A stretch of DNA of 64,000 nucleotides from Bradyrhizobium sp. NFR13 (GCF_900114605.1 NZ_FOTP01000001.1:1601290-1665289), one strand, 5' to 3'; shown: positions 25,797-35,843, counted from the first letter of the stretch. Notes: generated by a model from the sequence alone, not told the origin. Numbers and translations: made by a program.

Positions 25797-27025
25797 ACAA
25801 TGCCGACCTCCTGACGGCAGCGCTTCGCCAGACAGCGGCCGGAAAGGCCGGGGCGAAAGGCGGATTGCACGGTGGTACGCATGCCAAAGATGCCAAGGAT
25901 GGCAAGGAGAAGGCCGATCACTTTCGCGAGCAGCTCCGCCTGGTCTCAAAAGAGACCCAGACTGTCACGCCGCATATCCCTAAGTCAGCCGATGACGCGA
26001 AAATCGTTGACCCAAAGCCGGTGCTCGACGCGGCATCCGTTCTTGCGGAATTGACCGGTGAAGTCGCGCAAAAACCGAACGTCAGTGACGATCAAGCCGA
26101 TGATGACGATTCGAAGGCCACGAAGGGCGAGGAGGGGGCGACAAAATCTGCCCTCTGGCGCGGACCGGACCCTGCGCTCAGCGCGGTGATGGCCAAACTC
26201 GATCACGCGCATTCACCTTTGGCAGGCGATGACAAGGCGGCGTCTCGCATTTCGGTATCGGACGTGAAGGCAGATGATGCTCCGTGCGATCCCACGAAGC
26301 TCATTCACGCCGCAACGGCCGACGTGCCTGACGCCGATGCGGCCGCCACGCAACGTTTCACGCTGACGGTCGAGACGACGGATACGAAGCCGCTTCCGGC
26401 TGCGAAGGCGGTCGTTCGTGAACAAGAGACGCATTTCGAACCCGTGCAACAGGTCACGACGCTGCAGAAGATCGTCGATCGGATGGCGGCTGATCTGCCG
26501 GCCGTCGCATCACCTGAAGGGGCTCGCCCGGCCGACGCGCCGGGGCTCGAAACGCACAAGGCTGCAGATAGCCGGCCGGTGCGCATGATGACGCTCGAAC
26601 TCGATCCGCCCAACCTCGGCTCCGTCACCGTGAAGATGCGGCTTGCCGGCGATTCCGTGGAGATTCACCTCACTGCGGATCGCTACGAGACCACGCAGAT
26701 GCTGCGGCAGGAACGCGGTGTGCTCACCGACGCCATGCAGTCGGCGGGTTACACGTTCGACATTGCGGCCATCGACCATACCCGCACCCCCGATTCCAAT
26801 CTGAGCAACGGCCAGCAGCAACAGCAGGCGCCGTCCGATCAGCGCTCGTCGCTGCCGTCGTCGGGCGGATCGCAGGCGGACAGTGGTTCTTCGGGCCGGT
26901 CGTCCGGCGATGCGCAGAGTGGCGCACGGCATAACAGGCAGGATCATGAGCAATCGCCAAGGCCGTCAGAGCGGCAGCAGGATCAGAATGGCAGTCGGGT
27001 TCGCAGCAGCACTGTGTATATCTAG
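25793..27025 (+). CDS. fliK: Flagellar hook-length control protein FliK (rhizobial MotD)
   Basis: 410 residues. A low-complexity Ala/Asp/Lys-rich N-terminal two-thirds, then the conserved FliK C-domain at about 260-325: MMTLELDPPNLGSVTVKMRL, EIHLTADRYETTQMLRQERG and VLTDAMQSAGYTFDIAAID. A Gln/Ser-rich tail follows. In rhizobia this position after motC was named motD and later recognised as fliK. It measures hook length and triggers FlhB switching. Its end overlaps the transglycosylase gene by about 80 nt. Confidence 0.85.
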   Translation: MNNADLLTAALRQTAAGKAGAKGGLHGGTHAKDAKDGKEKADHFREQLRLVSKETQTVTPHIPKSADDAKIVDPKPVLDAASVLAELTGEVAQKPNVSDDQADDDDSKATKGEEGATKSALWRGPDPALSAVMAKLDHAHSPLAGDDKAASRISVSDVKADDAPCDPTKLIHAATADVPDADAAATQRFTLTVETTDTKPLPAAKAVVREQETHFEPVQQVTTLQKIVDRMAADLPAVASPEGARPADAPGLETHKAADSRPVRMMTLELDPPNLGSVTVKMRLAGDSVEIHLTADRYETTQMLRQERGVLTDAMQSAGYTFDIAAIDHTRTPDSNLSNGQQQQQAPSDQRSSLPSSGGSQADSGSSGRSSGDAQSGARHNRQDHEQSPRPSERQQDQNGSRVRSSTVYI

Positions 27026-27554
27026 CGCTGCGACCGACGCTCGCGCCGAGGGCCCGTGCGAACGGGAGATGGCGCGCGCGGCACGCCGCCACAATGTGCC
27101 GCTCGGTGTTCTCTTTGCAGTCGGTCTCAGCGAGACCGGGCGCAAGGGGGGGCTGAATCCCTATGCGCTCAATGTCGATGGCAGGACGGTGCTTGCCACC
27201 GATCTGCGAAGTGCCGTCGCGCGTTTCACCGAGGAGAAAGGCAAGGGCGCCAAATTGGTCGACCTTGGCTGCATGCAGATCAATCATCGCTATCATGGCG
27301 AGAAATTCCCCAGCGTAGAGGCGATGTTCGATCCAGCGCGCAACGTCGATTACGCCGCACGGTTTCTGAAAGATCTGCGCGAGCGTGAGGGAAACTGGAC
27401 GATGGCTGTCGCACGCTACAATGCCGGGCCGACCAATGTCGTCGGTCAGAAACGCTATATCTGCAGCGTCATCGGCAGCCTGGTCGCAAGTGGATTCGGG
27501 TCGTGGACGAGCAAGGCTCGCGACTTCTGCGCGGAACGCACTGCGTCACGATGA
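26946..27554 (+). CDS. Lytic transglycosylase (SLT domain), flagellar type
   Basis: 202 residues. Signal peptide (MAVGFAAALCISSAATDARA) and an SLT-like domain with catalytic Glu in LFAVGLSETG, then LVDLGCMQINHRYHG and WTMAVARYNAGP, both standard SLT motifs. It probably opens the peptidoglycan for rod passage; the FlgJ-like protein of this cluster lacks its own muramidase domain, which this gene may supply. Start could be 26946 or the ATG at 26988, which sits directly at the signal peptide. Confidence 0.85.
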   Translation: MSNRQGRQSGSRIRMAVGFAAALCISSAATDARAEGPCEREMARAARRHNVPLGVLFAVGLSETGRKGGLNPYALNVDGRTVLATDLRSAVARFTEEKGKGAKLVDLGCMQINHRYHGEKFPSVEAMFDPARNVDYAARFLKDLREREGNWTMAVARYNAGPTNVVGQKRYICSVIGSLVASGFGSWTSKARDFCAERTASR

Positions 27555-27570
27555 CCCTGTGGATAACCGC

Positions 27571-27585
27571 CAGCCTCGCACAAGC
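27571..27585 (+). promoter_or_regulatory. Flagellar 15-bp motif before flgE
   Basis: CAGCCTCGCACAAGC, a full consensus match, ending 43 nt before the flgE ATG. A small dyad TTCAC-AC-GTGAA lies downstream near 27603-27614. Confidence 0.7.
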
Positions 27586-27628
27586 AACTTCAACTCTAAT
27601 ACTTCACACGTGAAACGGAGGATGATCG

Positions 27629-28879
27629 ATGAGTCTGTATGGGGTGATGCGCACAGGCGGCTCCGGCATGAACGCCCAGTCGAACAAGCTGGCGACGGTC
27701 GCGGATAATATCGCCAACGTGAATACCACGGGCTACAAGCGCGCCTCGACGGAATTCTCCTCTCTTATCCTTCGCAGCGGAACCGGAAACTACAATTCCG
27801 GCAGCGTCGAGACGCAGGTCCGCTACGCTATTTCCGATCCCGGAACGCTGAATTACACGACCTCTGCGACTGACCTTGCGATTCAGGGTAACGGCTTCTT
27901 CGTCGTCAGCGATGCGGGTGGCACACCTTACCTGACCCGCGCAGGCTCCTTCGTGCCGGATGGCCAAGGCAATCTCTACAATACTGCCGGCTATTATCTG
28001 ATGGGTTACAACATCAAGAACGGCGCCCAGCCGAACGTCGTTGCCAACGGCCTCGGCAATCTCGAGGTCGTCAACATTGCGCAGCAGTCCTTGCTGGGAA
28101 ATCCGACGACCCAGGCAGGCATCAGTAGCGCCAACCTGGATTCCAATGCTGCGATCAGCGCCGGACCACCGAACTTTACGTCGAAAACGTCGGTCATCAC
28201 CTACGATAATATCGGAAATCCGGTGAAGCTTGACATGTACATGTTCAAGACAGCCGCTAATACATGGGATGTGCAGATCTACAACAGCGCAGGCGCGGCA
28301 GCAGGCGGCGGCTTCCCCTATGCAGCCGGGTCGCAGCTAGGCGCCACCACGACATTTACTTTCGACGTCAGCGCCACCGGCAAGGGCCGTCTTGCTGCCG
28401 CAAGTCCGACCTCGATGGCCTTCACAATCCCGGGCGGCTCGCCCGTCACGTTCGATATGTCGAGTATGACGCAGGTCGCGGACGAGTTCCAGTTCAAGGC
28501 CACGACCAACGGCAACGCGCCAAGCGCGCTCGACCGTGTCGAAGTCAGCTCGGACGGCATCATGTATTCGATCTTCGACGACGGTACGCGGATCGCGAGC
28601 TACAAGATTCCGCTGGCGACCGTGCCGAGCCCCGACAATCTCTCGCCCGAAGTCGGGAACGTCTATTCGATCAGCACCAACTCCGGCAACATTCAGGTCG
28701 ATTTCGCGGGCAATAGCGGTCTCGGCACCATCAAGCCGGAGGCGCTCGAAGCATCGAACGTCGATCTGGCCAACGAGCTCACGGCGATGATCGAGTCGCA
28801 GCGTGGCTACACCGCGAATTCCAAGGTGTTCCAGACCGGCGCTGACCTGCTTGACGTACTCGTCAACCTGAAGCGCTAG
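27629..28879 (+). CDS. flgE: Flagellar hook protein FlgE
   Basis: 416 residues. N-terminal MRTGGSGMNAQSNKLATVAD with NIANVNTTGYKRASTEF, the FlgE D2-like centre, and C-terminal EASNVDLANELTAMIESQRG with YTANSKVFQTGADLLDVLV. Polymerises into the hook joint. A GGAGGATGATCG precedes the ATG. First gene of flgE-flgK-flgL-flaF-flbT-flgD-fliQ. Confidence 0.94.
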   Translation: MSLYGVMRTGGSGMNAQSNKLATVADNIANVNTTGYKRASTEFSSLILRSGTGNYNSGSVETQVRYAISDPGTLNYTTSATDLAIQGNGFFVVSDAGGTPYLTRAGSFVPDGQGNLYNTAGYYLMGYNIKNGAQPNVVANGLGNLEVVNIAQQSLLGNPTTQAGISSANLDSNAAISAGPPNFTSKTSVITYDNIGNPVKLDMYMFKTAANTWDVQIYNSAGAAAGGGFPYAAGSQLGATTTFTFDVSATGKGRLAAASPTSMAFTIPGGSPVTFDMSSMTQVADEFQFKATTNGNAPSALDRVEVSSDGIMYSIFDDGTRIASYKIPLATVPSPDNLSPEVGNVYSISTNSGNIQVDFAGNSGLGTIKPEALEASNVDLANELTAMIESQRGYTANSKVFQTGADLLDVLVNLKR

Positions 28880-28911
28880 CGCACAGCGCGGATCACTGAC
28901 GGGAGTTCCCA

Positions 28912-30381
28912 ATGTCACTTACGGTCGCACTCAATTCGGCCCGCTCGTCGCTTATGGCATCGGGCGTCCAGTCTTCCGTCATCTCGCGCAACGTCGCCGG
29001 CCTGCATCAGGACGGCTATTCCCGCAAGAATGCTCTGATCGTTTCCCAGCCGGGCAGCGGTGTCTATGTCAGTGGCATTCAGCGGGCCGCCAGCGCCGGC
29101 TTGTTCAACAATGTCGTCAAGGCGGTATCAAACACCGCACAGCAGGATGCCCTTTATAACGGTCTGCAGAAGGTTGCGGCCGTCACCATCGACGACCCCG
29201 AGCTCGATCAGTCTGCCGCGGCGCAACTGGCCAAGCTGAAAAGCGCCCTGCAGCAATATGCATCGGCGCCGGACAACGTGACGTTCGCGAATTCCGCCGT
29301 CACGGCGGCGAAAAATGTTGCCGCATCGCTAAACGATTCGACCAACACCGTGCAGACTGTTCGCGCGGATGCCGATGCCGAAATGGCGACGTCGGTCGGG
29401 AACATCAACCAGCTTCTGGCACAATTCGAGACGGTCAATACGGCGATCATCAAGGGAACGATCTCCGGCTCCGACGTCACCGACTACCTTGATACGCGCG
29501 ATAGTATTCTGTCGAAGCTGTCCCAGGAGGTCGGGATCACGTTTGCCACCCGCGCTAACAATGACATGGTTGTCTATACGGATTCGGGGGTCACGTTGTT
29601 CGAGCGTACGGCCCGCTCCGTAACCTTCGCTCCGACAAATTCCTACACGGCCGCCACAACGGGTAACGCCGTGGTCATCGATGGCGTTCCCGTTACCGGC
29701 GCTAACGCGATCATGCCGATCGGCTCGGGCAAGCTCGCTGGTCTCGCGACGCTTCGTGACGACAAGATGGTGACCTATCAGAATCAGCTCGACGAAGTTG
29801 CGCGCGCTGTGATCGAGATTTTTGCCGAAAAGGATCAGACTGCTGCCGCCGGACCGGATCAGACCGGCCTCTTCACCTATGCCGGTGGACCCGGAATGCC
29901 GACTGCTGGCGTGATCAATACCGGACTCGCCGGCACGATCAAGGTGACGGCCCTGGTCGATCAGGCCCTTGGCGGCAATCCGAGCTTGATTCGCGACGGT
30001 GGCATCAATGGCGCCAACTACGTTTACAATACCGGAGGCCAAGCAGGCTTCTTCGCTCGCATTCAGGGCCTCGTCGATGGCATGGCGGCATCCCGAACCT
30101 ATGATCCGGCCGCGCTCGGCAAGCCTAGCGGCAGCCTCGTCGACTTTGCCGGCTCCTCGGTGAGCTGGCTGGAATCGCAGCGCAAGAGCGTGGGCGACGA
30201 CGCCACCTATAGCCAGACGCTCCTGGAGCGCAGCGCCGACGCGTTGTCGAACGTCAATGGCGTCAACATGGATGATGAGATGACCTTCATGTTGCAGGTC
30301 GAACGCACCTTCTCGGCATCGTCGAAGCTGATCTCAACGATTGACGACATGCTGAAAGAACTTCTGATGGCGGTGGGGTAA
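28912..30381 (+). CDS. flgK: Hook-filament junction protein FlgK (HAP1)
   Basis: 489 residues. N-terminal LNSARSSLMASGVQSSVISR with NVAGLHQDGYSRKNAL, and C-terminal VNGVNMDDEMTFMLQVERTF followed by SASSKLISTIDDML, the usual HAP1 ends. Links hook and filament with FlgL, which follows 5 nt later. Preceded by CGGGAG. Confidence 0.92.
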   Translation: MSLTVALNSARSSLMASGVQSSVISRNVAGLHQDGYSRKNALIVSQPGSGVYVSGIQRAASAGLFNNVVKAVSNTAQQDALYNGLQKVAAVTIDDPELDQSAAAQLAKLKSALQQYASAPDNVTFANSAVTAAKNVAASLNDSTNTVQTVRADADAEMATSVGNINQLLAQFETVNTAIIKGTISGSDVTDYLDTRDSILSKLSQEVGITFATRANNDMVVYTDSGVTLFERTARSVTFAPTNSYTAATTGNAVVIDGVPVTGANAIMPIGSGKLAGLATLRDDKMVTYQNQLDEVARAVIEIFAEKDQTAAAGPDQTGLFTYAGGPGMPTAGVINTGLAGTIKVTALVDQALGGNPSLIRDGGINGANYVYNTGGQAGFFARIQGLVDGMAASRTYDPAALGKPSGSLVDFAGSSVSWLESQRKSVGDDATYSQTLLERSADALSNVNGVNMDDEMTFMLQVERTFSASSKLISTIDDMLKELLMAVG

Positions 30382-30386
30382 TCGAC

Positions 30387-31433
30387 ATGGCTACAAATTT
30401 CATTTCATCGAACTCGATCTCGACCACCCTGCGCATCTCCGCGTCGAAAAGCCAGGTGGCGATCTCAAAGGCCACCAAGGAGGCGACGACAGGAAGGCTC
30501 GCTGACGTCGGGGGGAGCCTTGGTGCACTCACGGGTCGCGACGTGACCCTGCGTGCGGAGCTTCTCGATATGGAGAAAATCGTCGATACCAATGCGCTCG
30601 TGAGTGCCCGCCTGGACGTCACGCAGGAGCGCGTTTCGCAATTGATCGAGACGGCACAGTCCTTCCAGAAGGATCTGCTGGCGGCGCGCAATTCGGCAAA
30701 TGGCGGCGTCATCATCGCCCAGCCGGCAGCATCGAACCTCCAGTCGCTTCTCACGACGCTCAATGTTTCGATGGACGGACAATATCTGTTCGCCGGCATC
30801 AACACGGCGCAACAGCCGATGACGCCTTATCAGACCGGTTCGGCCAGCAAGACGGCGATCGATGCGGCTTTTACTGCCGCTTTTGGTTTTCCGCCCGGTG
30901 ACGTGGCTGCCGTAAATATCACCCCCGCCGCAATGAATAACTTCCTCGACAATGCGTTTGCGACCGAATTCGACGATCCCGCCTGGGGAACGAACTGGTC
31001 TTCGGCATCCGATCAGGTCATGCGCAGTCGCATCTCTACGACACAAACCGTCGATTCCTCCGCGAGCGCCAATGACAAGGCATTCCGCAACCTGGCGATG
31101 GCCTACACCATGCTCAGCGGGCTTGGTCTGGAAACTCTGAATCAGAGCGCGTTCCAGGCCGTTACAGACAAGGCGCTGCTGCTGGTCGGCGGTTCGGTGT
31201 CCGACCTTGCGAGTGTCGGTGCACGCCTCGGCACCGCGCAGGAACAGACAACAAATGCAACCAGTCGTCTCAAGGTGCAGACTGACATCGTCAACAAGCA
31301 GATCAACGCTATGGAAGTGGTCGATCCGGAAGAGGCATCCGTCCGGGTAAACTCACTGAAAAATCAGTTGGAGATGTCGCATGCGCTGACTGCGCAAATT
31401 CAGAACCTCAGCATCCTCAACTATCTCCGATAG
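30387..31433 (+). CDS. flgL: Hook-filament junction protein FlgL (HAP3)
   Basis: 348 residues. A flagellin-like N-terminus (SSNSISTTLRISASKSQVAI with KEATTGRLADVGG) and C-terminus (VNSLKNQLEMSHALTAQIQN followed by LSILNYLR). Second junction protein between FlgK and filament. The centre YLFAGINTAQQPMTPY is typical of FlgL. Confidence 0.92.
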   Translation: MATNFISSNSISTTLRISASKSQVAISKATKEATTGRLADVGGSLGALTGRDVTLRAELLDMEKIVDTNALVSARLDVTQERVSQLIETAQSFQKDLLAARNSANGGVIIAQPAASNLQSLLTTLNVSMDGQYLFAGINTAQQPMTPYQTGSASKTAIDAAFTAAFGFPPGDVAAVNITPAAMNNFLDNAFATEFDDPAWGTNWSSASDQVMRSRISTTQTVDSSASANDKAFRNLAMAYTMLSGLGLETLNQSAFQAVTDKALLLVGGSVSDLASVGARLGTAQEQTTNATSRLKVQTDIVNKQINAMEVVDPEEASVRVNSLKNQLEMSHALTAQIQNLSILNYLR

Positions 31434-31470
31434 GCGAGCTGATCTATGAAGCAACAGGTTGTCGATTGAA

Positions 31471-31818
31471 ATGGCATTGGCAGGTTACGACGCGGAAATC
31501 GAGGATAGCAGCCGCGAGGCGCGATCCAGGGAACAACAAGCGCTCAATCACGGAATTAAACTACTTCAGAAGATCCAGAGCGGAGCACTTGCGTCATCAG
31601 AAGAGACAGATGCCTTACTCTATATTCGTAATCTCTGGACCTTCTTCATACAAGATCTGTCGAATCCACGAAACGGCCTGCCGGAGCAGTTGCGAGCGCA
31701 GCTGATTTCAATTGGCATCTGGGTCATCAAGGAAGCCGAGCGCCTCCGGGAAGGGCAGTTGTCGGACGTGAGCGATCTCGTTGCCATCAATATCGTCATC
31801 CGGGATTCGCTGGCATGA
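31471..31818 (+). CDS. flaF: Flagellin synthesis regulator FlaF
   Basis: 115 residues from the ATG at 31471; a TTG at 31459 is an alternative start. Helical, with the FlaF features SSREARSREQQALNHGIKLL and LWTFFIQDLSNPRNGLPEQL. In Caulobacter FlaF promotes flagellin synthesis or export while FlbT opposes it; the balance differs in rhizobia. Its stop overlaps the flbT ATG, so the pair is made together, as in other Alphaproteobacteria. Confidence 0.9.
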   Translation: MALAGYDAEIEDSSREARSREQQALNHGIKLLQKIQSGALASSEETDALLYIRNLWTFFIQDLSNPRNGLPEQLRAQLISIGIWVIKEAERLREGQLSDVSDLVAINIVIRDSLA

Positions 31819-32234
31819 AGAAGCCAATGTGCATATCGCTGCGATCGGGCGAGAAAATCTATATCAACGGTGCAGTTTTGCGGGTCGATCGCAAGGTGAC
31901 GCTGGAACTGATCAACGACGTGACATTCCTGCTGGAAAGTCAGGTCATGCAGGTCGCCGACGCGACAACGCCGCTCCGGCAGCTCTACTTCGTTGTGCAA
32001 CTGATGTTGATGAGTCCGGGTGATATCGAACAGGCGCGTGCGGTCTTCGGGCATCAGCGTTGCGCGATCTACGCGGCTGCCGACAACAGGGAATTGCTGC
32101 AGGGTCTCGATGCGATCGAGGAACTGGTCGAGGCGAAGCGTTATTACGAGGCGTTGCGGAAGATCCGGGCCCTGTTCGAAGTCGAACAGGCGATCCTTGG
32201 CGGCGCCGATATGCTGCTGCCGGTCGTGGCCTGA
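31815..32234 (+). CDS. flbT: Flagellin mRNA regulator FlbT
   Basis: 139 residues. Family features: ISLRSGEKIYINGAVLRVDR, then ATTPLRQLYFVVQLMLMSP and YEALRKIRALFEVEQAIL. In Caulobacter FlbT binds the flagellin 5' leader and blocks translation; in Bradyrhizobium and Brucella it acts positively. The candidate target here is the fliC leader at 19.45-19.55 kb, which hides its ribosome-binding site. Overlaps flaF. Confidence 0.93.
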   Translation: MKKPMCISLRSGEKIYINGAVLRVDRKVTLELINDVTFLLESQVMQVADATTPLRQLYFVVQLMLMSPGDIEQARAVFGHQRCAIYAAADNRELLQGLDAIEELVEAKRYYEALRKIRALFEVEQAILGGADMLLPVVA

Positions 32235-32250
32235 ACCCAGGGAGAGTAAG

Positions 32251-32661
32251 ATGATCGTCAACGGCGTAGATACCGCGAAATCCACGACAGACACGACGTC
32301 AACGACGTCGAAGTCGACCAACATGATCGACTACAACGGCTTCCTGCAGCTTCTGATCGCGCAGATGCGCAACCAGGATCCGACCAATCCAACGGATTCA
32401 ACCGAATATATGAGCCAGCTTGCACAGCTGTCGTCCGTCGAGCAGGCGGTTCAGACCAATGCGAAGCTCGATACGCTGCTGTCGACCAGTGCGATTACCC
32501 AGGCAGAAGGCCTGATCGGCCGCACTGCTTCATTCACGGACGAAAGCGGAACGAGCACGACCGGCAAGATCAAGGAAGTCTATATCATCCAGGGCGGCGC
32601 GGTTGCGACGCTCGAAAACGGCACGAAGGTCCAGCTCGGGCCTGGCATTACCATTAGCTGA
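32251..32661 (+). CDS. flgD: Flagellar hook cap protein FlgD
   Basis: 136 residues, short compared with enteric FlgD (about 230) but normal for Rhizobiales. Thr/Ser-rich start, then the conserved hook-assembly core FLQLLIAQMRNQDPTNPTDS with EYMSQLAQLSSVEQ, and a small C-terminal beta domain (GLIGRTASFTDESGTSTTGK). It caps the growing hook. GGGAGAG before the ATG. Confidence 0.9.
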   Translation: MIVNGVDTAKSTTDTTSTTSKSTNMIDYNGFLQLLIAQMRNQDPTNPTDSTEYMSQLAQLSSVEQAVQTNAKLDTLLSTSAITQAEGLIGRTASFTDESGTSTTGKIKEVYIIQGGAVATLENGTKVQLGPGITIS

Positions 32662-32664
32662 ACC

Positions 32665-32931
32665 ATGAACGAGCGTGATGCCCTCGATATCGCCCAGCAG
32701 GCGATCTGGACAATCATCGTGTCCGCCGGCCCGGCGGTCGCCGCCGCGATGTTCGTCGGCATCGTCATCGCCCTCCTGCAGGCGCTGACCCAGGTGCAGG
32801 AAATGACCCTGACCTTCATCCCCAAGATCGTGGTGATGCTGATCGTGGTCGCTGTCACCGGTTCCTTCATGGGAGCGCATATCTTCGCCTTCACCGAAGT
32901 GCTGTACGGCCGGATCGAACGCGGCTTCTAA
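32665..32931 (+). CDS. fliQ: Flagellar export gate protein FliQ
   Basis: 88 residues, two membrane helices (about 15-40: AIWTIIVSAGPAVAAAMFVG, and about 50-75). The conserved LLQALTQVQEMTLTFIPKIV links them. Part of the FliPQR gate. It follows flgD by 3 nt. flhA starts 75 nt later, behind a weak motif copy. Confidence 0.94.
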   Translation: MNERDALDIAQQAIWTIIVSAGPAVAAAMFVGIVIALLQALTQVQEMTLTFIPKIVVMLIVVAVTGSFMGAHIFAFTEVLYGRIERGF

Positions 32932-32947
32932 CCGCCATCGTCTCCAC

Positions 32948-32962
32948 CATCTTCACGCAAGG
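32948..32962 (+). promoter_or_regulatory. Weak copy of the flagellar motif before flhA
   Basis: CATCTTCACGCAAGG matches 10 of 15 consensus positions but keeps GCAAG and ends 44 nt before the flhA ATG, the same spacing as the strong copies. It could give flhA-fliR a weaker promoter, or be chance. Confidence 0.3.
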
Positions 32963-33006
32963 TCGGCGCTGCACAGTGCGGCCATGATATTCGCGCGAGA
33001 ACTGCC

Positions 33007-35094
33007 ATGGCCGACGTAACGATCTCAGCCCTGCCGGCCGAACGGCGGGCCGGTACGGACGTCGCCTTTGCATTCGGCATCGTCATCATTTTGGTGATGC
33101 TGGTACTGCCGGTTCCGACGATCCTGATCGACCTTGGCCTGGCCTTCTCGATCGCGTTGTCCGCTCTGATTCTGATGGTGGCGCTGTGGATCCAGCGGCC
33201 ACTGGATTTCTCGGCATTTCCCACCGTGCTGCTGATCGCCACCATCCTGCGATTGGCGCTGAACGTGGCGACCACGCGCGTGATCCTGTCGCATGGCGGC
33301 GAGGGAGAGCACGCTGCCGGCTACGTCGTCGCCGGCTTCGCCAAATTCGTGATGGGTGGCGACTTCGTCATCGGTCTCATCATCTTTGCGATTCTCGTCA
33401 CCGTGAATTTTGTGGTGATCACTAAAGGTGCAACGCGTATCGCCGAAGTCGGTGCCCGATTTTCGCTTGACGCCATTCCCGGCAAGCAGATGGCGATCGA
33501 CGCCGACCTGTCGGCCGGTCTGATTGATGACAAGGAAGCGCAGCGTCGCCGCCACGAGTTGGAGGAGGAGAGTTCGTTTTTCGGCGCCATGGACGGTGCC
33601 TCGAAATTCGTGCGCGGCGACGCGATTGCCGGCCTGATTATCACCGCCATCAACATCTTCGGCGGTATCATCATCGGCGTCACTCATCATGGCATGGAGC
33701 TGTCGCGCGCCGCTGACGTCTTCACCAAGCTTTCGGTTGGTGACGGTCTGGTTTCGCAGATCCCCGCGCTGATCGTGTCGCTCTCGGCCGGCCTGCTCGT
33801 CTCCAAGGGCGGCACGCGCGGCTCCGCCGAGCAGATGGTGCTGAAACAGCTCGGCAAGTATCCGCGCGCCCAGTCAGTTGCCGCGATGATGATGTTCGCG
33901 CTCGGTCTGCTCCCCGGCCTGCCATTTCTGCCCTTCGCGCTGCTCGGCAGCGCCATGGCTTTCATGAGCTTTACGCTGCCGCGCCAGCAGGCGGCCCGTG
34001 CGAAGGTCGAGCAGGCGCGCATCGCGCAGGTTCAGGAAAAAGCGCAGATCGAGTCCAAGGATTCCGTCAAGGAATTGCTCAAGACCTCCGACGTCGAGCT
34101 CTGCGTTGGCAGTCAGCTCGCGATCCAGATGCTCAATGCCCACGGCGAACTGGCACATCGCGTTGCCAAGGTCCGGCGGCGTTTCGCTGCCCAGTATGGC
34201 TTCGTCATTCCCGAGATCAAGCTGACCGACGATCTCTCGATCGGGCCGAAGTCATATCGTATCAAGATCTACGGCACCGTCGTGGCCCATCACGAGTTGC
34301 GGATCGGTGAGGCCCTGGTGCTGTTCGATGGCGATCGGAAACCTGACGTGCCGGGCGACGAGACGATAGAACCTGCCTTCGGCATGAAGGCGATGTGGGT
34401 TCCGGAGACCTTTATCGATGAGGTCAAACAGGATGGTTTCAAGGTCGCGGACAATATCTCGGTCCTGCTCACGCATCTCAGCGAGGTCGTCCGTAACAAT
34501 CTGGCCCAGCTCCTCACCTACAAGGACACCCGCGCGCTGCTCGATCGGCTCGATCCCGAATACAAGCGGCTGATCGAGGATATGGTGCCGTCCCAGATCT
34601 CCTATTCGGGGCTGCAGGCGGTATTCAAGCTGCTGCTCGCGGAGCGGATCTCGATCCGCAATCTGCATCTCATTCTGGAAGCCATCGCCGAGATTGCGCC
34701 CCATGTACGCCGTTCCGAACACGTGGCCGAACATGTGCGAATGCGCATTGCGCAGCAGATATGTGGTGATTTCGCCGATAATGGCGTGCTCAAGGTGCTG
34801 CGTCTCGGCAATCGCTGGGACCTCGCTTTCCATCAGAGCATCAAGCGCGACGGCAAGGGCGAGATCATGGAATTCGACGCCGATCCACGACTGGTCGAGC
34901 AGTTCGCGGACGACGTGTCGGTTGCGGTCCGCAAGGCGGCTGCGAATGGCGATACCGCGGTGCTGGTCGCGCCGCCTGATGTCCGCCCATATGTGCGGAT
35001 GATCACCGAACGTATGTTCCCCGCGCTCCCGGTGCTGTCGCATGTGGAGATTGCGCGCGGCGCCGAGGTGATGTCGCTTGGAGCTGTGTCTTGA
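33007..35094 (+). CDS. flhA: Flagellar export gate protein FlhA
   Basis: 695 residues. Eight N-terminal membrane helices (about 20-325) with the FHIPEP signatures ([20 protein letters not shown], then [20 protein letters not shown] and [20 protein letters not shown]), followed by the large cytosolic ring domain that binds chaperone-substrate complexes. Standard length. Its stop overlaps the fliR start. Confidence 0.96.
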   Translation: MADVTISALPAERRAGTDVAFAFGIVIILVMLVLPVPTILIDLGLAFSIALSALILMVALWIQRPLDFSAFPTVLLIATILRLALNVATTRVILSHGGEGEHAAGYVVAGFAKFVMGGDFVIGLIIFAILVTVNFVVITKGATRIAEVGARFSLDAIPGKQMAIDADLSAGLIDDKEAQRRRHELEEESSFFGAMDGASKFVRGDAIAGLIITAINIFGGIIIGVTHHGMELSRAADVFTKLSVGDGLVSQIPALIVSLSAGLLVSKGGTRGSAEQMVLKQLGKYPRAQSVAAMMMFALGLLPGLPFLPFALLGSAMAFMSFTLPRQQAARAKVEQARIAQVQEKAQIESKDSVKELLKTSDVELCVGSQLAIQMLNAHGELAHRVAKVRRRFAAQYGFVIPEIKLTDDLSIGPKSYRIKIYGTVVAHHELRIGEALVLFDGDRKPDVPGDETIEPAFGMKAMWVPETFIDEVKQDGFKVADNISVLLTHLSEVVRNNLAQLLTYKDTRALLDRLDPEYKRLIEDMVPSQISYSGLQAVFKLLLAERISIRNLHLILEAIAEIAPHVRRSEHVAEHVRMRIAQQICGDFADNGVLKVLRLGNRWDLAFHQSIKRDGKGEIMEFDADPRLVEQFADDVSVAVRKAAANGDTAVLVAPPDVRPYVRMITERMFPALPVLSHVEIARGAEVMSLGAVS

Positions 35095-35837
35095 TCGCGA
35101 GCAGCTCGGTCTCCGTCCTGTCGACGTTCCTGATCTTTTGTCGCATCGGGATCTGCATGATGGTGGCACCCGGCTATTCCCGCGTGAATATCCCGATGCA
35201 GGTACGGCTGTTTCTCGCCATCAGTGTCACCTTGATGCTGACCCCCCTGCTGGAATCGATGGTTCGTCCGGCCGTGGAGGTCGCGACGGCATCGGACCTT
35301 ATCCGCCTGATCATGTCCGAGCTGATGGTCGGACTTGTCATCGGGCTCACCGCCCGCGTGTTCTTTGCTGCTCTGGAGACGATGGCCACATTTGTTGCTT
35401 CCGCGATCGGACTGACTCTCCCTGGCGTTGCCGACGATGGCGAACATGTGCCGGCGCTGGTGCCACTGATCACGTTGACTGCAACGGTCGTCTTCTTTCT
35501 GACCGACCAGCACTGGGAATTGTTGCGCGGTCTGGTCGGCTCCTACCAGATCTGGCTGCCTGCGACCGGGATCAGCGCTGAGGGCGGATTGACGCAACTT
35601 GTCGATCACCTTTCCCAGGCTTTTACGCTGGCGCTTCGGGTCGCCAGTCCGTTCGTCATCTATGCCGTCATCGTCAATTTCGCGGTCGGCCTCGCCAATA
35701 AACTGACGCCGAGCATTCCCGTCTACTTTATCTCGATCCCCTTTGTGCTCACCGGGGGGCTATTGCTGCTTTACTTCGCCGGTCGCGAAATGGTGCTGCA
35801 ATTCAGCATCGCCTTCTCGTCCTGGCTGTCGGGGTGA
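35091..35837 (+). CDS. fliR: Flagellar export gate protein FliR
   Basis: 248 residues. About six membrane helices; family patterns [20 protein letters not shown] and [23 protein letters not shown] start overlapping the flhA stop (TTGATC) with no better start nearby; the first ATG would cut helix one. Completes the FliPQR core. Confidence 0.92.
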   Translation: MIASSSVSVLSTFLIFCRIGICMMVAPGYSRVNIPMQVRLFLAISVTLMLTPLLESMVRPAVEVATASDLIRLIMSELMVGLVIGLTARVFFAALETMATFVASAIGLTLPGVADDGEHVPALVPLITLTATVVFFLTDQHWELLRGLVGSYQIWLPATGISAEGGLTQLVDHLSQAFTLALRVASPFVIYAVIVNFAVGLANKLTPSIPVYFISIPFVLTGGLLLLYFAGREMVLQFSIAFSSWLSG

Positions 35838-35843
35838 CGACCA

